This document shows, one piece after another, positions 1 through 7,639 of a stretch of DNA of 11,753 nt. Every line of letters starts with the position of its first letter. Position 1 is the first letter of the stretch. The DNA is from Pelagophyceae sp. CCMP2097 (lineage: Eukaryota > Sar > Pelagophyceae): the NCBI GenBank assembly GCA_026770575.1, contig MU658140.1, forward strand, positions 1 to 11,753, written 5' to 3'. The notes under the pieces are model-generated. The model searched no databases. It was not told the origin of the DNA and saw only the letters and a program-made list of their open reading frames with translations. Made by a program: the position numbers and the translations under genes.

Positions 1-43
1 TGAGTTTAAAACCCAGCTCACTTAAAATTTAGATAACTTTCAG
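1..43 (+). repeat. Terminal repeat of a TIR element (right-end copy)
   Basis: These 43 bases are identical to 8637-8679, the right end of the TIR element at 7640-8683. The following bases CTTTA match the outer bases of that element's left arm read in reverse. This is therefore probably the right end of another copy whose body lies left of the window. No coding potential is seen. Confidence 0.75.
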
Positions 44-377
44 CTTTACACTAGCAGCTTAGATCGCTATCGAAAACACATCTTAAAACTTGATTTTGCA
101 TGCCCCCGCAAGCCCGTCAAATGACATCCGGCGTGTGTTTACTGTACAGTCTGAGTCTGAATCAAATCGTTCTTATTGAGACAAGGAGAGCTGTGAGCAA
201 GATAAGGTCTGAGTCGCAAGCATCTCGCCGTCGCGCCGCTTGTCGTGATCCGACTCGGCGCGCACGGGGCCGTCGCGAAACGCGCCGCGCGTCAGCGGTT
301 CGGCCAGTTTTTTTTTGACTTCCCCTTTTTGAGAACATATGTCCATTTTTGAGGCACCACACCGCGCGAACGACGCG
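44..377. other. Intergenic stretch, no gene seen
   Basis: The sequence is AT-rich near 44-200, CG-rich at about 215-300, and carries a T9 run near 307. The short open frames here have no convincing start, family signature or splice context. I see nothing functional that can be supported. Confidence 0.5.
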
Positions 378-456
378 GGCTCCGTTGGACCCTAAGGTTT
401 CTATCGGATGGGCCTCGCCTCCCCAAGCGATGAAGCCCTTAGGGTCCAAAGGAGCC
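378..456. repeat. Long inverted repeat (hairpin)
   Basis: Bases 378-397 and 437-456 are inverted complements over 20 bases with one mismatch; the inner 13 bases (TTGGACCCTAAGG and its complement) match perfectly. The loop is 39 nt. The hairpin could be a fold-back element remnant or a structured transcript. No flanking target duplication was found, so a transposon origin is not shown. Confidence 0.65.
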
Positions 457-638
457 GCCCCCCGCCCGCTGAACGAGGTCCCCAAAGCTACCTTAGGCCT
501 GCGGACTTTCGAAAACTAGCGAGTCTGAACTTCAATGATAACGGGCTTGAATTTGCAAATCCTTGCATCGGAAATTTGGAATCTGTAACCGTTCCGAAAA
601 CGTTGTTTAGCGATATTTTGAAACACGACCTAAGCTGG

Positions 639-840
639 TAGGAAGTTCATGCCCCAATTAGAATCTGGCCCCAATTAGAATCAAATCTGCCTATCAGGTG
701 ACTTGAAAATATAATATGTTCAGAAAAAGAAATTTTGAACCAATCACGGAGCTCGAAATTGGGAATGTGTTCAGAAAAAGTTAGATTCTAGTTGGGGCAT
801 TTCCGCGAAAGCCGATTCTAATTGGGGCAGGAACTTCCTA
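639..840. mobile_element. MITE with TA target-site duplication
   Basis: TA dinucleotides at 639-640 and 839-840 bound 25-bp TIRs at 641-665 and 814-838 with one mismatch (outer bases GGAAGTTC). Each arm carries a second, subterminal copy of a GCCCCAATTAGAATC-like motif. The interior is AT-rich, has a direct repeat of TGTTCAGAAAAAG, and encodes nothing. TA duplications and a size near 200 bp fit non-autonomous Tc1/mariner-type (Stowaway-like) elements; the superfamily is inferred from those two traits only. Confidence 0.8.
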
Positions 841-858
841 GTGACCAGGGTCCATTTT

Positions 859-903
859 GTCTGTCCATCTGTCTGTCCTTCTGTCCTTCCGTCTGTCTGT
901 CCC
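859..903. repeat. Degenerate tetranucleotide microsatellite (TCTG/TCCN)
   Basis: About eleven imperfect four-base units of the type GTCT, GTCC, ATCT and TTCT run without interruption. The tract begins 19 bases after the MITE and leads into the tRNA-like segment. Simple-sequence tracts often flank retroelement insertions, but none is proved here. Confidence 0.75.
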
Positions 904-951
904 CGGGTAAATCCGTGAGGTTCCACCTTTGGGAAGAAAATGGTAGCAACT

Positions 952-1090
952 CGGCCGATTCAGCGATTGGTGGTTGATGCGATTGCTAAATTGGGAGTGG
1001 AGGTCGAGCAGGAGCCTCATTGGAATCATCATAGAAGAAGATTTTGGTCACAGGTTCGAATCTGGTCGGCCGCAAAAAAACAAAAAAATA
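952..1090 (+). repeat. tRNA-like segment with A-rich tail, SINE candidate
   Basis: A near-perfect RNA polymerase III B box (GGTTCGAATCT, 1053-1063) lies 3 bases before a 7-base block (1066-1072) that pairs exactly with 952-958, like a tRNA acceptor stem. An A-rich tail with scattered C and T follows from 1074. The span of about 122 bases is too long for a plain tRNA, the A box is poor, and neither the D arm nor the anticodon arm folds cleanly. This suits a tRNA-derived SINE better than a working tRNA gene. Strand follows the B box and tail. Confidence 0.35.
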
Positions 1091-1260
1091 AATAGCTCAA
1101 TAAGAAATATAAAATAAAAATAAAGATAAGGAGGATTTGAAGGTTCAGCGATTAGTTAAATAATTTTAATTATTTACGTGGGAATTGCAATGGGATTTGG
1201 CTGTATCCTTCCGGTCCTCCGTGTGCCTCCGGCGCGCTCTTGTAATAAAGGAGATTTGAA
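1091..1260. other. AT-rich spacer
   Basis: No gene is seen. It contains a perfect small hairpin at 1157-1176 (9-base arms around TT, built of TAAATAATT). It lies between the SINE candidate and the repeat unit shared with 10895 onward. Confidence 0.5.
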
Positions 1261-1261
1261 A

Positions 1262-1354
1262 TTATGGTGGATAATGGCACTATCTTGATAGCTCTCCCCA
1301 CGTATAATTGGTTTTGATAAACCGTGCCTTCTGAGAGCAAACTCCACATAAGAT
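1262..1354 (+). repeat. Left part of dispersed repeat unit, copy A (empty site)
   Basis: This segment aligns with 10895-11110 joined to 11566-11603. It has the same GGTGGATAATG block, the same AGCTCTCCCCA(C/T)GTATAATTG block, and the same AAACCGTGCCTTCTGAG block. At 1301-1320 it reads straight through the positions where copy B carries two MITEs, so it preserves the pre-insertion state. The unit is interrupted after ACTCCACAT (1341-1349) by the TIR element and resumes at 2534. Confidence 0.8.
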
Positions 1355-1520
1355 AGCTTCAGCTCAAAGTGATACCCTATCGAATTCATATCCTATCGTA
1401 TCCATCGGACAATATCAAACTCATATCCTATCGAACTGATCTGCATATTTTGGAGACGACGACGTTGTCTTATGGAGGGGTCAAGGATATCGGTCAGTTC
1501 TCGTCGGAACGAGGCGCTGA

Positions 1521-1790
1521 ATGGCCCTATCGAAGCGCCTTGGTCCCGCAGGGCCGGCCCTAACTTTGTTTTGCGTTGTGGATGCCCCTTGGGCAGCAGC
1601 GACGTGGCATCGGAAGGCGCGTGAGGAGCATGCGTTCGGGCCCTTGCGGGACCCGCCACGCGCCGGCAACCGGCGGGAACTGCGCGCAGGCACCCGCAAC
1701 CAATCCGGCAGCGCCCGGAACCGGCCGCGACAACGCATCGCGGGTGGGTACGAACTCGAACACAAGTACCCAAAACGCCGATTCCGCTAG
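1521..1790 (+). CDS. 89-aa open frame inside the TIR element, doubtful
   Basis: An ATG-initiated frame of 89 codons lies in the GC-rich core of the element and encodes a basic protein rich in Arg, Ala and Gly. I do not recognise any domain. The opposite strand is also open over most of this span, as expected in GC-rich DNA, so coding is weakly supported. It may be a captured gene fragment or chance. Confidence 0.15.
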   Translation: MALSKRLGPAGPALTLFCVVDAPWAAATWHRKAREEHAFGPLRDPPRAGNRRELRAGTRNQSGSARNRPRQRIAGGYELEHKYPKRRFR

Positions 1791-1902
1791 AGTCGACGCA
1801 CCATGCGGAAAATCGACGGGCGTCTGCGCATGGGCTTGTTGACTGCGCACCATCGATCCCGGGACGGGAGTCGGCTGGGGTGCCTCGGGGTTGCCCTCGG
1901 GC

Positions 1903-1928
1903 CAAAGTAGTACCTAGGTACTACTTTG
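1903..1928. repeat. 26-bp perfect palindrome
   Basis: The 26 bases are exactly self-complementary, centred on CCTAGG between 1915 and 1916. The palindrome ends 3 bases before the TGG target duplication of the adjacent MITE, so it may be the original insertion context or a binding site. Function unknown. Confidence 0.8.
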
Positions 1929-1934
1929 ATTTGG

Positions 1935-2392
1935 CACTGTCGAATTCGCCTAACAGAAATCGCCAAATTTAACTATTTTTAGCGCGTGCGTTCTTGCCGC
2001 CCCCTCCAGTCGTACTAGTTGCCGCCTCGGAGACCAGCGCGCGAAGAAGAAACTTCCCAAACCGCGAAAAATCAAAAACCACTAAAGGAAGCAAGGAAAG
2101 GTCGTACAACTTGGACAGTCGCGATCGGGCACGGTGCCCCATCACGACTGTCCAAGTTGTACGCACTGTCCTTGGCGCCTTTATCGACTTTTAATTTGGG
2201 TACTGAGGGTTTAGACTTGATTAACTACTAAATTAAGCAGCTTTTGTAGAGACTCGCCAAAATAAGGGTAGTTCATGAAAAGCCAACAGGCGCCTCCGGG
2301 GCGTCTCGTGGTGGTGGTTGGCGTGGCGCCACTCATCATTCAAGGGCAAAAAGAAGTTAAATAATTTCCGGTGATAATCTAATTCGACAGTG
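1935..2392. mobile_element. CACTG-ended MITE, copy A (CACTA-like)
   Basis: A perfect 12-bp TIR, CACTGTCGAATT, lies at 1935-1946 and 2381-2392, flanked by a 3-bp duplication TGG at 1932-1934 and 2393-2395. A second copy of the same family is at 11112-11565. CACTR termini with 3-bp duplications are the hallmark of the CACTA/EnSpm superfamily; the element is 458 bp, has no recognisable gene, and would have to be mobilised in trans. It is nested in the 1355-2529 element and carries a central hairpin. Confidence 0.85.
2104..2162. repeat. Central hairpin of MITE copy A
   Basis: Bases 2104-2121 and 2145-2162 form an 18-bp perfect inverted repeat with a 23-nt loop that itself contains a GGGCACGGTGCCC palindrome-like core. 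The equivalent position of copy B also folds, but with different arm sequence. Confidence 0.85.
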
Positions 2393-2533
2393 TGGCTCGC
2401 GAGTTTGAGAGTTGTACGAGGTCCGTTGAACGGAGAGATCACTGCAAGCTCTATATATCAACGGGCTTTTAACGAGGTTTTATTTGATAGGGTATCACTT
2501 TCGATAGGGTATCACTTAGAGCTGAAGCTCTCT

Positions 2534-2690
2534 ATTGCGCGCGTCGTCGGACTCCAACACACTCGGCCATTGGAAAGAGTTGGGCGCGTGGGTACAAACC
2601 ACCTTATGTGAAACCGACAGCGCCGCTCAAGCCCCGTGGACCGCGCGCCGCCAACTTCGAGGATTGCGCTTTTCCGTCCGGGCGGCCTTC
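2534..2690 (+). repeat. Right part of dispersed repeat unit, copy A, upstream of CNNM gene
   Basis: Bases 2534-2680 match 11607-11753 with about ten differences (roughly 93 percent by eye), and nearly perfectly from about 2595. The matching segment in copy B stops only because the window ends. It lies 170 bases from the CNNM start codon, so either a transposon-family end or a duplicated promoter region is present. Confidence 0.8.
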
Positions 2691-2751
2691 CTCGCTCCGT
2701 AGCGCACCGTTTTCGACGCGCCCGGGCGCGATCCACTTTAAAACTCACGCG

Positions 2752-2761
2752 GTCACGTGAC
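2752..2761. promoter_or_regulatory. G-box/E-box palindrome upstream of the CNNM start
   Basis: GTCACGTGAC is a perfect 10-bp palindrome containing CACGTG, the classical target of bHLH and some bZIP factors. It lies about 90 bases before the chosen start codon. Its position suits a proximal promoter; binding is inference. Confidence 0.35.
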
Positions 2762-2849
2762 GCCGCGAAAATTCTGGTTATGCTTTTGGAATCCTGAGAA
2801 ATTTAAAGCGATAACAATTCTGAGATCCTGTCGTGCGGGCAAACTTTCC

Positions 2850-5800
2850 ATGGGCCTGCGCGGCGCGCACCGCCTACTGGACGGCGACGACGACGATGGC
2901 AGCGACGGCATCTCGTTCCAGGTCAACACTGGCCACTTTGCTGGCGACCAGATTTTCTTGTACGGATGCGTGTTCGTCATGGTGCGCCCCCCCTCTCCGT
3001 AGCGCCGCGTCTGTGGCGTCCGGACGATTTGGCCAGGTGATGCTGTCGGCGTGTTTCTCGGGCCTCACGCTGGGTTTGCTCGGCCTGGACAAGGTCGGGT
3101 TGGAGATTGTCATTGGGGGTGGGTCCGACGTCGACAAGAAGTACGCCCGGAAAGTCATGACGGTCCGCAGCGACGGCAACCGACTCCTCTGCACGCTCCT
3201 GCGCGAAGCAGCGCCGCGAATGGGCCGCGGAGAAAGGCCGTTTTGAAACGTCTGCGACGCCCGCGTGGCCGGTCCTGACGGCGCCGCGCAGGCTCGGCAA
3301 CGTGGCAGTCAACGCGCTGCTCTCCATCACGCTGTCGCAGATCTCGTCCTCGATCACGGGCTTCCTCGCCTCGACGGCTCTGATCGTCATCTTCGGTGAG
3401 ATTCCAAAAACACTAAAGAGGAAGCCCGGATGCAGTCATGGGGACATAGAAACGCCTGGGCAAAGATGACCCTCCGCGAAGTTTCCGTGTAGCCAAGGGA
3501 CCTATCTAGGCGAGATCTTGCCCCAGGCTGCGTGCTCGCGCTACGCCTTGTACGTCGGCGCGACCACGCTCCCAATCGTCCGCTTCTTCCTCATCGTCCT
3601 CGGGCCAATCGCCGTGCCCTTGGGCTGGGGGCTCGACAGGCTGCTCGGCGACGACGTCGGTACTGTGCACTCGAGGAAAGAGATTATGCAATACATGAAG
3701 GTCCACGTCATGGCCGGCGAGCTGGACGACGAGTCGGGGAACGTCATGCGAGGCGCCCTCGAGATGAAGGACAAGATCGTCGTCAAGGTCATGACCCCGC
3801 TGGAAGACGTCGTTTGCCGGCGCCGATCGACTTTTGGAAACCAATAGAGGCCACGTCGGGGGGGAATATAAGGCGGACGTCGTTGGAAAGCTGTCGACGA
3901 GCCACGCCCCCGGCGTGGAGCAAGTGTCATGGGCCGGCGTAGGATTCAATGGTAACGTAGGTATATATGCTCCCAGAGTCGACGCAGCTCTCCTTTAAAG
4001 TCGTCCGCGAGATCTTCGAGCAAGGTTTCTCTCGCGTGCCCGTGTTCAAGGGCGACCGCGCCAACATCGTCGGGCTGCTCTTTGTCAAGGACTTGATCTT
4101 CGTGGACCCGGAGGACGAGACGCCGCTCTCGCAGCTTTTATCCATTTTCCACCGCGGCATCCAAATCGTCGACGACGAGGACACGTTGGACGACGTCTTG
4201 CGCGTCTTCAAGCGCGGCCACGGCCATTTGGCGTTAGTGGCCCACGTGGAGAGGGTGGAACGGAAGAAGACTTTGGAAATCGAAGCTGATGCCATCATCG
4301 AAGCAGCAAGAGCCGATGGCGCCGCCGACGAGGCCGCGGCGGAGCTGCGCGCCACCGACGCCGCGCCCAAGTCGGCGGGCCACGTCTACCCCGTGCGCCG
4401 GCCGCCGACGCCGGGCGGCTCTGCGGAGAATTTGTTCGAACCGCCTCGCGAGGGCGAGTACGAGGCAGAGGCCAACTTTTCTCTCCCGCTGAGCGAAGAC
4501 TGCGACTACGATGCGGCGCGGCACATTATTGGCATTGTTACTTTAGAAGATATTGTGGAAGAAATCATCGGCGACGAAATTATCGATGAGACGGACGTCT
4601 TTGTAGACGTCGACAACCACATCAAAGTCGTCGGCCGCTCCGACTTTGACTTTACCAGGCTGCGCCGCTTAGACGCGGCCTACGTCGACGAAAGACTGTC
4701 CAAGGCGGAGGTGGACGCGATTACGGCGCATTTACTGACGAACGTCTCCGCTTTGAAGACACAGCCTCAGGACGATGCCGCCGACGGCGTCGAGCTGCGG
4801 GACATGCAGGCCATGCTGACGCGCGAGGAGATGGCCGTGCTCGTGCGCCGGTCTCGCGTAGTCGAGCAGAAGCGAGTGACCAAGTCGGCGCACGCGGAAA
4901 CGATCGTCGACGCCGACTTCATCTACCGCCGCAACGCCCCCGCCGCGTTCGCCACTTTAGTCCTCAACGGCAAGCTCACCATCACCGCAGGGCGCGACGG
5001 CTTTAGAGCAGAGGCGGGGCCCTGGAGCGTCCTTGGGGCGGACGCGCTCGTCGCAGACGAAGGCGAGTGCCTGAGGACATTTGGTGGACGTCGAAATGCC
5101 CGCGAGAGGTTCGTCGGGATGCCCACGAGAGGTTTCCCTCTAGGCGAGTTTTGCCCGGACTTTTCGGCCCACATCGCGACCGAGACGGTGCGCTGCGTCT
5201 ACGTCTCGCGGTCCGAGTACGCGCGCGCGGCGCACATGGCCAAGCTGAAGCGCGCGCCGCCGGCGGTCAAGCGAGCCAAGCGCGAGCTGCAGAGGCAGGC
5301 CTCGATGGGCGCGCCGCCGAAGCGAAAAGAGTCGAGAGATACTATGGCAGAGCGCCGCCGCCGCCTCGCCGCGGAGACGGGCGACTTGCGCCGCGGCGCC
5401 TTTAACAAGGACAAGGTAAGGTGCTCGGGGGGAAACGCGCGGAGTCGACCTCGCGACGAAGCCGGTTCCCTTAACGAACACGATTCCCTCAGGTCGCGAA
5501 GCTGTTGGACGACCGCGCGCACCGCGCGCGCAAGGCGGCGACGGACGACGAGGGCGAGCGCCGCGCGGACCGCAACAGCCGCGCAAGATTCGCCGCGAGC
5601 GCCGTGCGTGCCGGACGCTTTTGTGCGGGACAAAGAGGTCCCGGGCCGCTCAGCGGTGCTTGATACGGCGCGCGCAGCTACCGCACAACATGACCAACTC
5701 TGATATGGACTCTGAGAACGACATCCACGACGAGCGGCCGAACCCGACGCGGTCGCTCTTCCTCCCGACCGACAGGTGCGCCTTTCGAAGGGGCCCGCGG

Positions 5801-6176
5801 CTCCCGGAGAGGCGCGCGAGACGCGCGAAACCCGCTTAGGGCGAATATGACGGACGATGAGCTGCAGACGGGCGGGTCGGCGCCGCCGTCCGAGTACGGC
5901 GACGACGACGAACGAAACGGCGGCTACGACCATTCCGTGAGCTACGACGGCGGCGGCGGCGACGACGGCGGCGGCGGCTACGACCACGCCGTGGGCTACG
6001 GCGGCGGCGGCGGCGGCTACGCCGACCGCGGCGACGACCACGACAGTAACGGCGAGCTCGCGGACGCGCGCGAGACGGAAGACGAGGCGCTCCTTCGCCA
6101 CGCGCCGCGGCCGCACTCGGCCATGCGGCAGCGGAGCTTCTCCGACCCGACGCGCGAGGCGCGCGACGACGACTGA
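2850..6176 (+). CDS. CNNM: CNNM/CorC-type metal transporter (DUF21, CBS pair, CNBH), 8 exons
   Basis: Exons by reading frame and splice signals: 2850-2981, 3037-3200, 3292-3395, 3510-3811, 3961-5415, 5493-5603, 5678-5775 and 5840-6176, giving about 900 residues. The DUF21 membrane domain (about 35-180) shows SGLTLGL (52-58), LLLGN (98-102) and IFGEILPQA (132-140), with hydrophobic helices around each. The CBS pair begins near VMTPLEDV (227-234), continues through SRVPVF, and ends with GIVTLEDIVEEIIGDEI from 425. A CNBH domain follows (about 520-660; YRRNAPAAFATLVLNGK, then CPDFS). The tail (660-900) is Arg-rich, then Gly/Tyr/Asp-rich. Known family role: magnesium or other divalent-cation transport or homeostasis, with the CBS pair binding nucleotide. 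The start is the first in-frame ATG after a stop at 2739. Uncertain points: exon 4 may end at 3808 instead, exon 7 could start at 5654, and about 90 residues (331-423) interrupt CBS2. Confidence 0.9.
3201..3291 (+). other. Non-canonical GC-AG intron in CNNM gene
   Basis: Splicing from CT|GCGCGAAG to GCGCAG|G joins TLL to LGN and restores the conserved CTLLLGNVAVN helix in frame. No GT donor near this position does so. The other introns of this gene (2982-3036, 3396-3509, 3812-3960, 5416-5492, 5604-5677, 5776-5839) begin with GT and end with AG. Confidence 0.75.
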
Positions 6177-6891
6177 ACCGCCGCCGCCGCCGCGCCGGAA
6201 TATCTGAAAGCCCTCGCGCGGTTTGCCGGTATCTAGACTCGAACCCTCTTGCCTCCGGGCCACCTTTAATGCGAGCCTCCGCGGCCTGGGACTAAGCGGA
6301 TCGCAGCCGTCGCTCGGGAGGAGACCGGGGCCCCGTCGGACAAGACGAGACGCGCTGGAACAAGGTCCGAGACCAGAAGAAAAAGGTCAAGCGAGGACCG
6401 TTCCGCAAGTGATTTTTAAGAAAGGTTCGTATATTCAATGCTTTCAGTGATAATTTGGTCGACTCTATTGAGACATCTTGCAAAGAGGTCAAGAACGAAA
6501 TAAATATATATTCTTCGTTTCCCTGACATAGAGGCCAATCGTCTAAAAGACAGTTCAGTTAAATATTTATAAAAGTTATTCTTGCACTAACTAGTAGCAT
6601 CATAAATAACGTTGAAGTAAGGTTGAAGTAAGACAATCAGAGCTGATTTCCGAATTATCTTTCGAGATGTTCGGACGATCAGTTGATCTCAACCGACCGC
6701 AGCGCGCCTGGGCGAAGGCGCGGCGAGGCTGCGGTGGTGCGGGATGGAGCGAATGCTTGATATTTAGACACATATATCGTAAAGTTCACATGTTGTCTGG
6801 AGCCGTGCCAGTAAGTACAGGGCGTGGAGGCGCGCGCGGCTTCTTCGTAGAGAGGCGGCGCTTGCGGCCGGGGCGCGAGGGTGCGTGTTTG
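6177..6891. other. CNNM 3' region and convergent intergenic spacer
   Basis: No gene is seen. The first 230 bases are GC-rich and likely 3' untranslated; from about 6410 it becomes AT-rich. Two adjacent exact copies of GTTGAAGTAAG occur at 6611-6632. The spacer separates two genes transcribed toward each other. Confidence 0.5.
6499..6504 (+). terminator. Candidate polyadenylation signal AATAAA
   Basis: AATAAA occurs in the AT-rich stretch about 320 bases past the CNNM stop codon. It is the only good match before the convergent gene, but whether this organism uses the animal-type signal is unknown. Confidence 0.25.
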
Positions 6892-7527
6892 TCACGCGTG
6901 CGCGCCGTCCGCCGTGAGCGCGGCGAAGGGGTCGTCGTCGAAGATTCGGCGCGTGGCGCACGGGTAGCGCGGCGGCGTGGAGGCGCCGGGCGCAGAGGTG
7001 CGGAACAAAGACGGGTAGCGCCGCAGCGGCGGCGGCGGCGGCGCGGCGCCGAAGATGCATTCGTCGTCCGAGTCGAGCGCGAGGGCCGGCGGCAGGCTCC
7101 CCCGCGGCCGTTGCGCGCCGAGGCCGTCGGCGCTGCGGGCCGCCAGGAGAGGTGTCACCAGCCGCACGGCGTGGACCGCGTCAGGCGCGGGCCGCTCGGG
7201 CGACGCGCCGTTGCGCGCGCCGTCCGCGCTTAACGTCGCCGGCGCGCCGCCGGCGTCGCCAAAGGCGTAGCGCTTGCGGGGCGGCTCGTCCGCGCCGGGC
7301 GTGACCACGTCGCGCAACAGCAGGACCAGGCGGCTAAATGAGTCGCGGCTCGGGCCTTTTCGCGGTTCGGCGCCGCACTTTCGCCGCTGCGGTCGCGGCG
7401 GGCAGGTGCGCGCCGAAAACGCTGCGGCCGAGGAGGAGGAGGAGGAGGTGGAGCTAGAGGTCACCGGCGAGTTTCTGTCCAGCGCGCGCAACCGGCGCTC
7501 GGGCGTCTGCATCGCGGCGGCGGACAT
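6892..7527 (-). CDS. Hypothetical 211-aa Ser/Pro-rich protein
   Basis: An uninterrupted ATG-to-stop frame on the minus strand, with A at -3 of the start. I do not recognise a family. Visible features: a Ser run (24-33), a basic stretch PPRKRYAFG (82-90) that could be a nuclear localisation signal, the acidic motif DSDDE (152-156), a Pro run (163-167) followed by LRRYPSLFR, and FDDDPF (196-201) near the C terminus. There is no signal peptide or membrane helix. Composition suggests a largely disordered protein with short linear motifs. The overlapping plus-strand frame starting near 6667 has only Arg-rich, featureless sequence, so I prefer this strand. It is convergent with the CNNM gene; no joint role is implied. 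Confidence 0.5.
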   Translation of the reverse strand: MSAAAMQTPERRLRALDRNSPVTSSSTSSSSSSAAAFSARTCPPRPQRRKCGAEPRKGPSRDSFSRLVLLLRDVVTPGADEPPRKRYAFGDAGGAPATLSADGARNGASPERPAPDAVHAVRLVTPLLAARSADGLGAQRPRGSLPPALALDSDDECIFGAAPPPPPLRRYPSLFRTSAPGASTPPRYPCATRRIFDDDPFAALTADGAHA

Positions 7528-7639
7528 GGTCGCTCTCGCGCGCGTAAGACTCTGATCTGGCGGCGGGCGGCCTTACGATTTTGTTGTGCCTTGTACGTAT
7601 GGACAGATCAGTCAACTCTCGCATCTTCTTCGGAGTCCA
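7528..7639. other. Upstream region of the 211-aa gene
   Basis: The likely minus-strand promoter and 5' leader of the 211-aa gene occupy the short space up to the TIR element. No clear TATA box or other motif was identified. Confidence 0.3.

Larger units (their letters stand above)
1355..2529. mobile_element. About 1.2-kb TIR element inserted in repeat copy A
   Basis: Bases 1355-1383 and 2501-2529 are 29-bp inverted repeats with one mismatch, starting AGCTTCAGCTC and running into GATACCCTATCGA; a tandem copy of the inner half lies at about 2485-2500. Copy B of the host repeat runs uninterrupted through ACTCCACATTGCGCG at 11596-11610, so this block is an insertion, whose junctions lie between 1349 and 2534. 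The duplication is not unambiguous (TA or AT are candidates). The body holds a GC-rich core at about 1480-1900 and a nested MITE at 1935-2392; without that MITE the element is about 0.7 kb. No transposase is recognisable. Confidence 0.7.

Noticed and set aside
1393..1905. Minus-strand 170-codon frame in the TIR element
   Set aside because: It begins at a TTG, runs through the repeat sequence of the element's own arm, and shows no recognisable domain.
3518..3847. Separate small gene starting at 3518
   Set aside because: The codon there is TTG and the frame is the continuation of exon 3 across a GT-AG intron, carrying the conserved DUF21 end.
5199..6263. Long open frame on the minus strand (354 codons) opposite the 3' exons of the CNNM gene
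   Set aside because: It is antisense to well-supported exons and is open because the DNA is GC-rich. The product is Arg/Ala/Val-biased with no domain.
6215..6310. tRNA gene on the minus strand
   Set aside because: A GGTTCGAGTC B-box-like string is present, but neither the T stem nor the acceptor stem pairs properly.
6667..7233. Plus-strand ATG frame of 188 codons
   Set aside because: It overlaps the better minus-strand gene and encodes almost only Arg, Gly and Ala in its second half, a typical mirror of GC-rich coding DNA.
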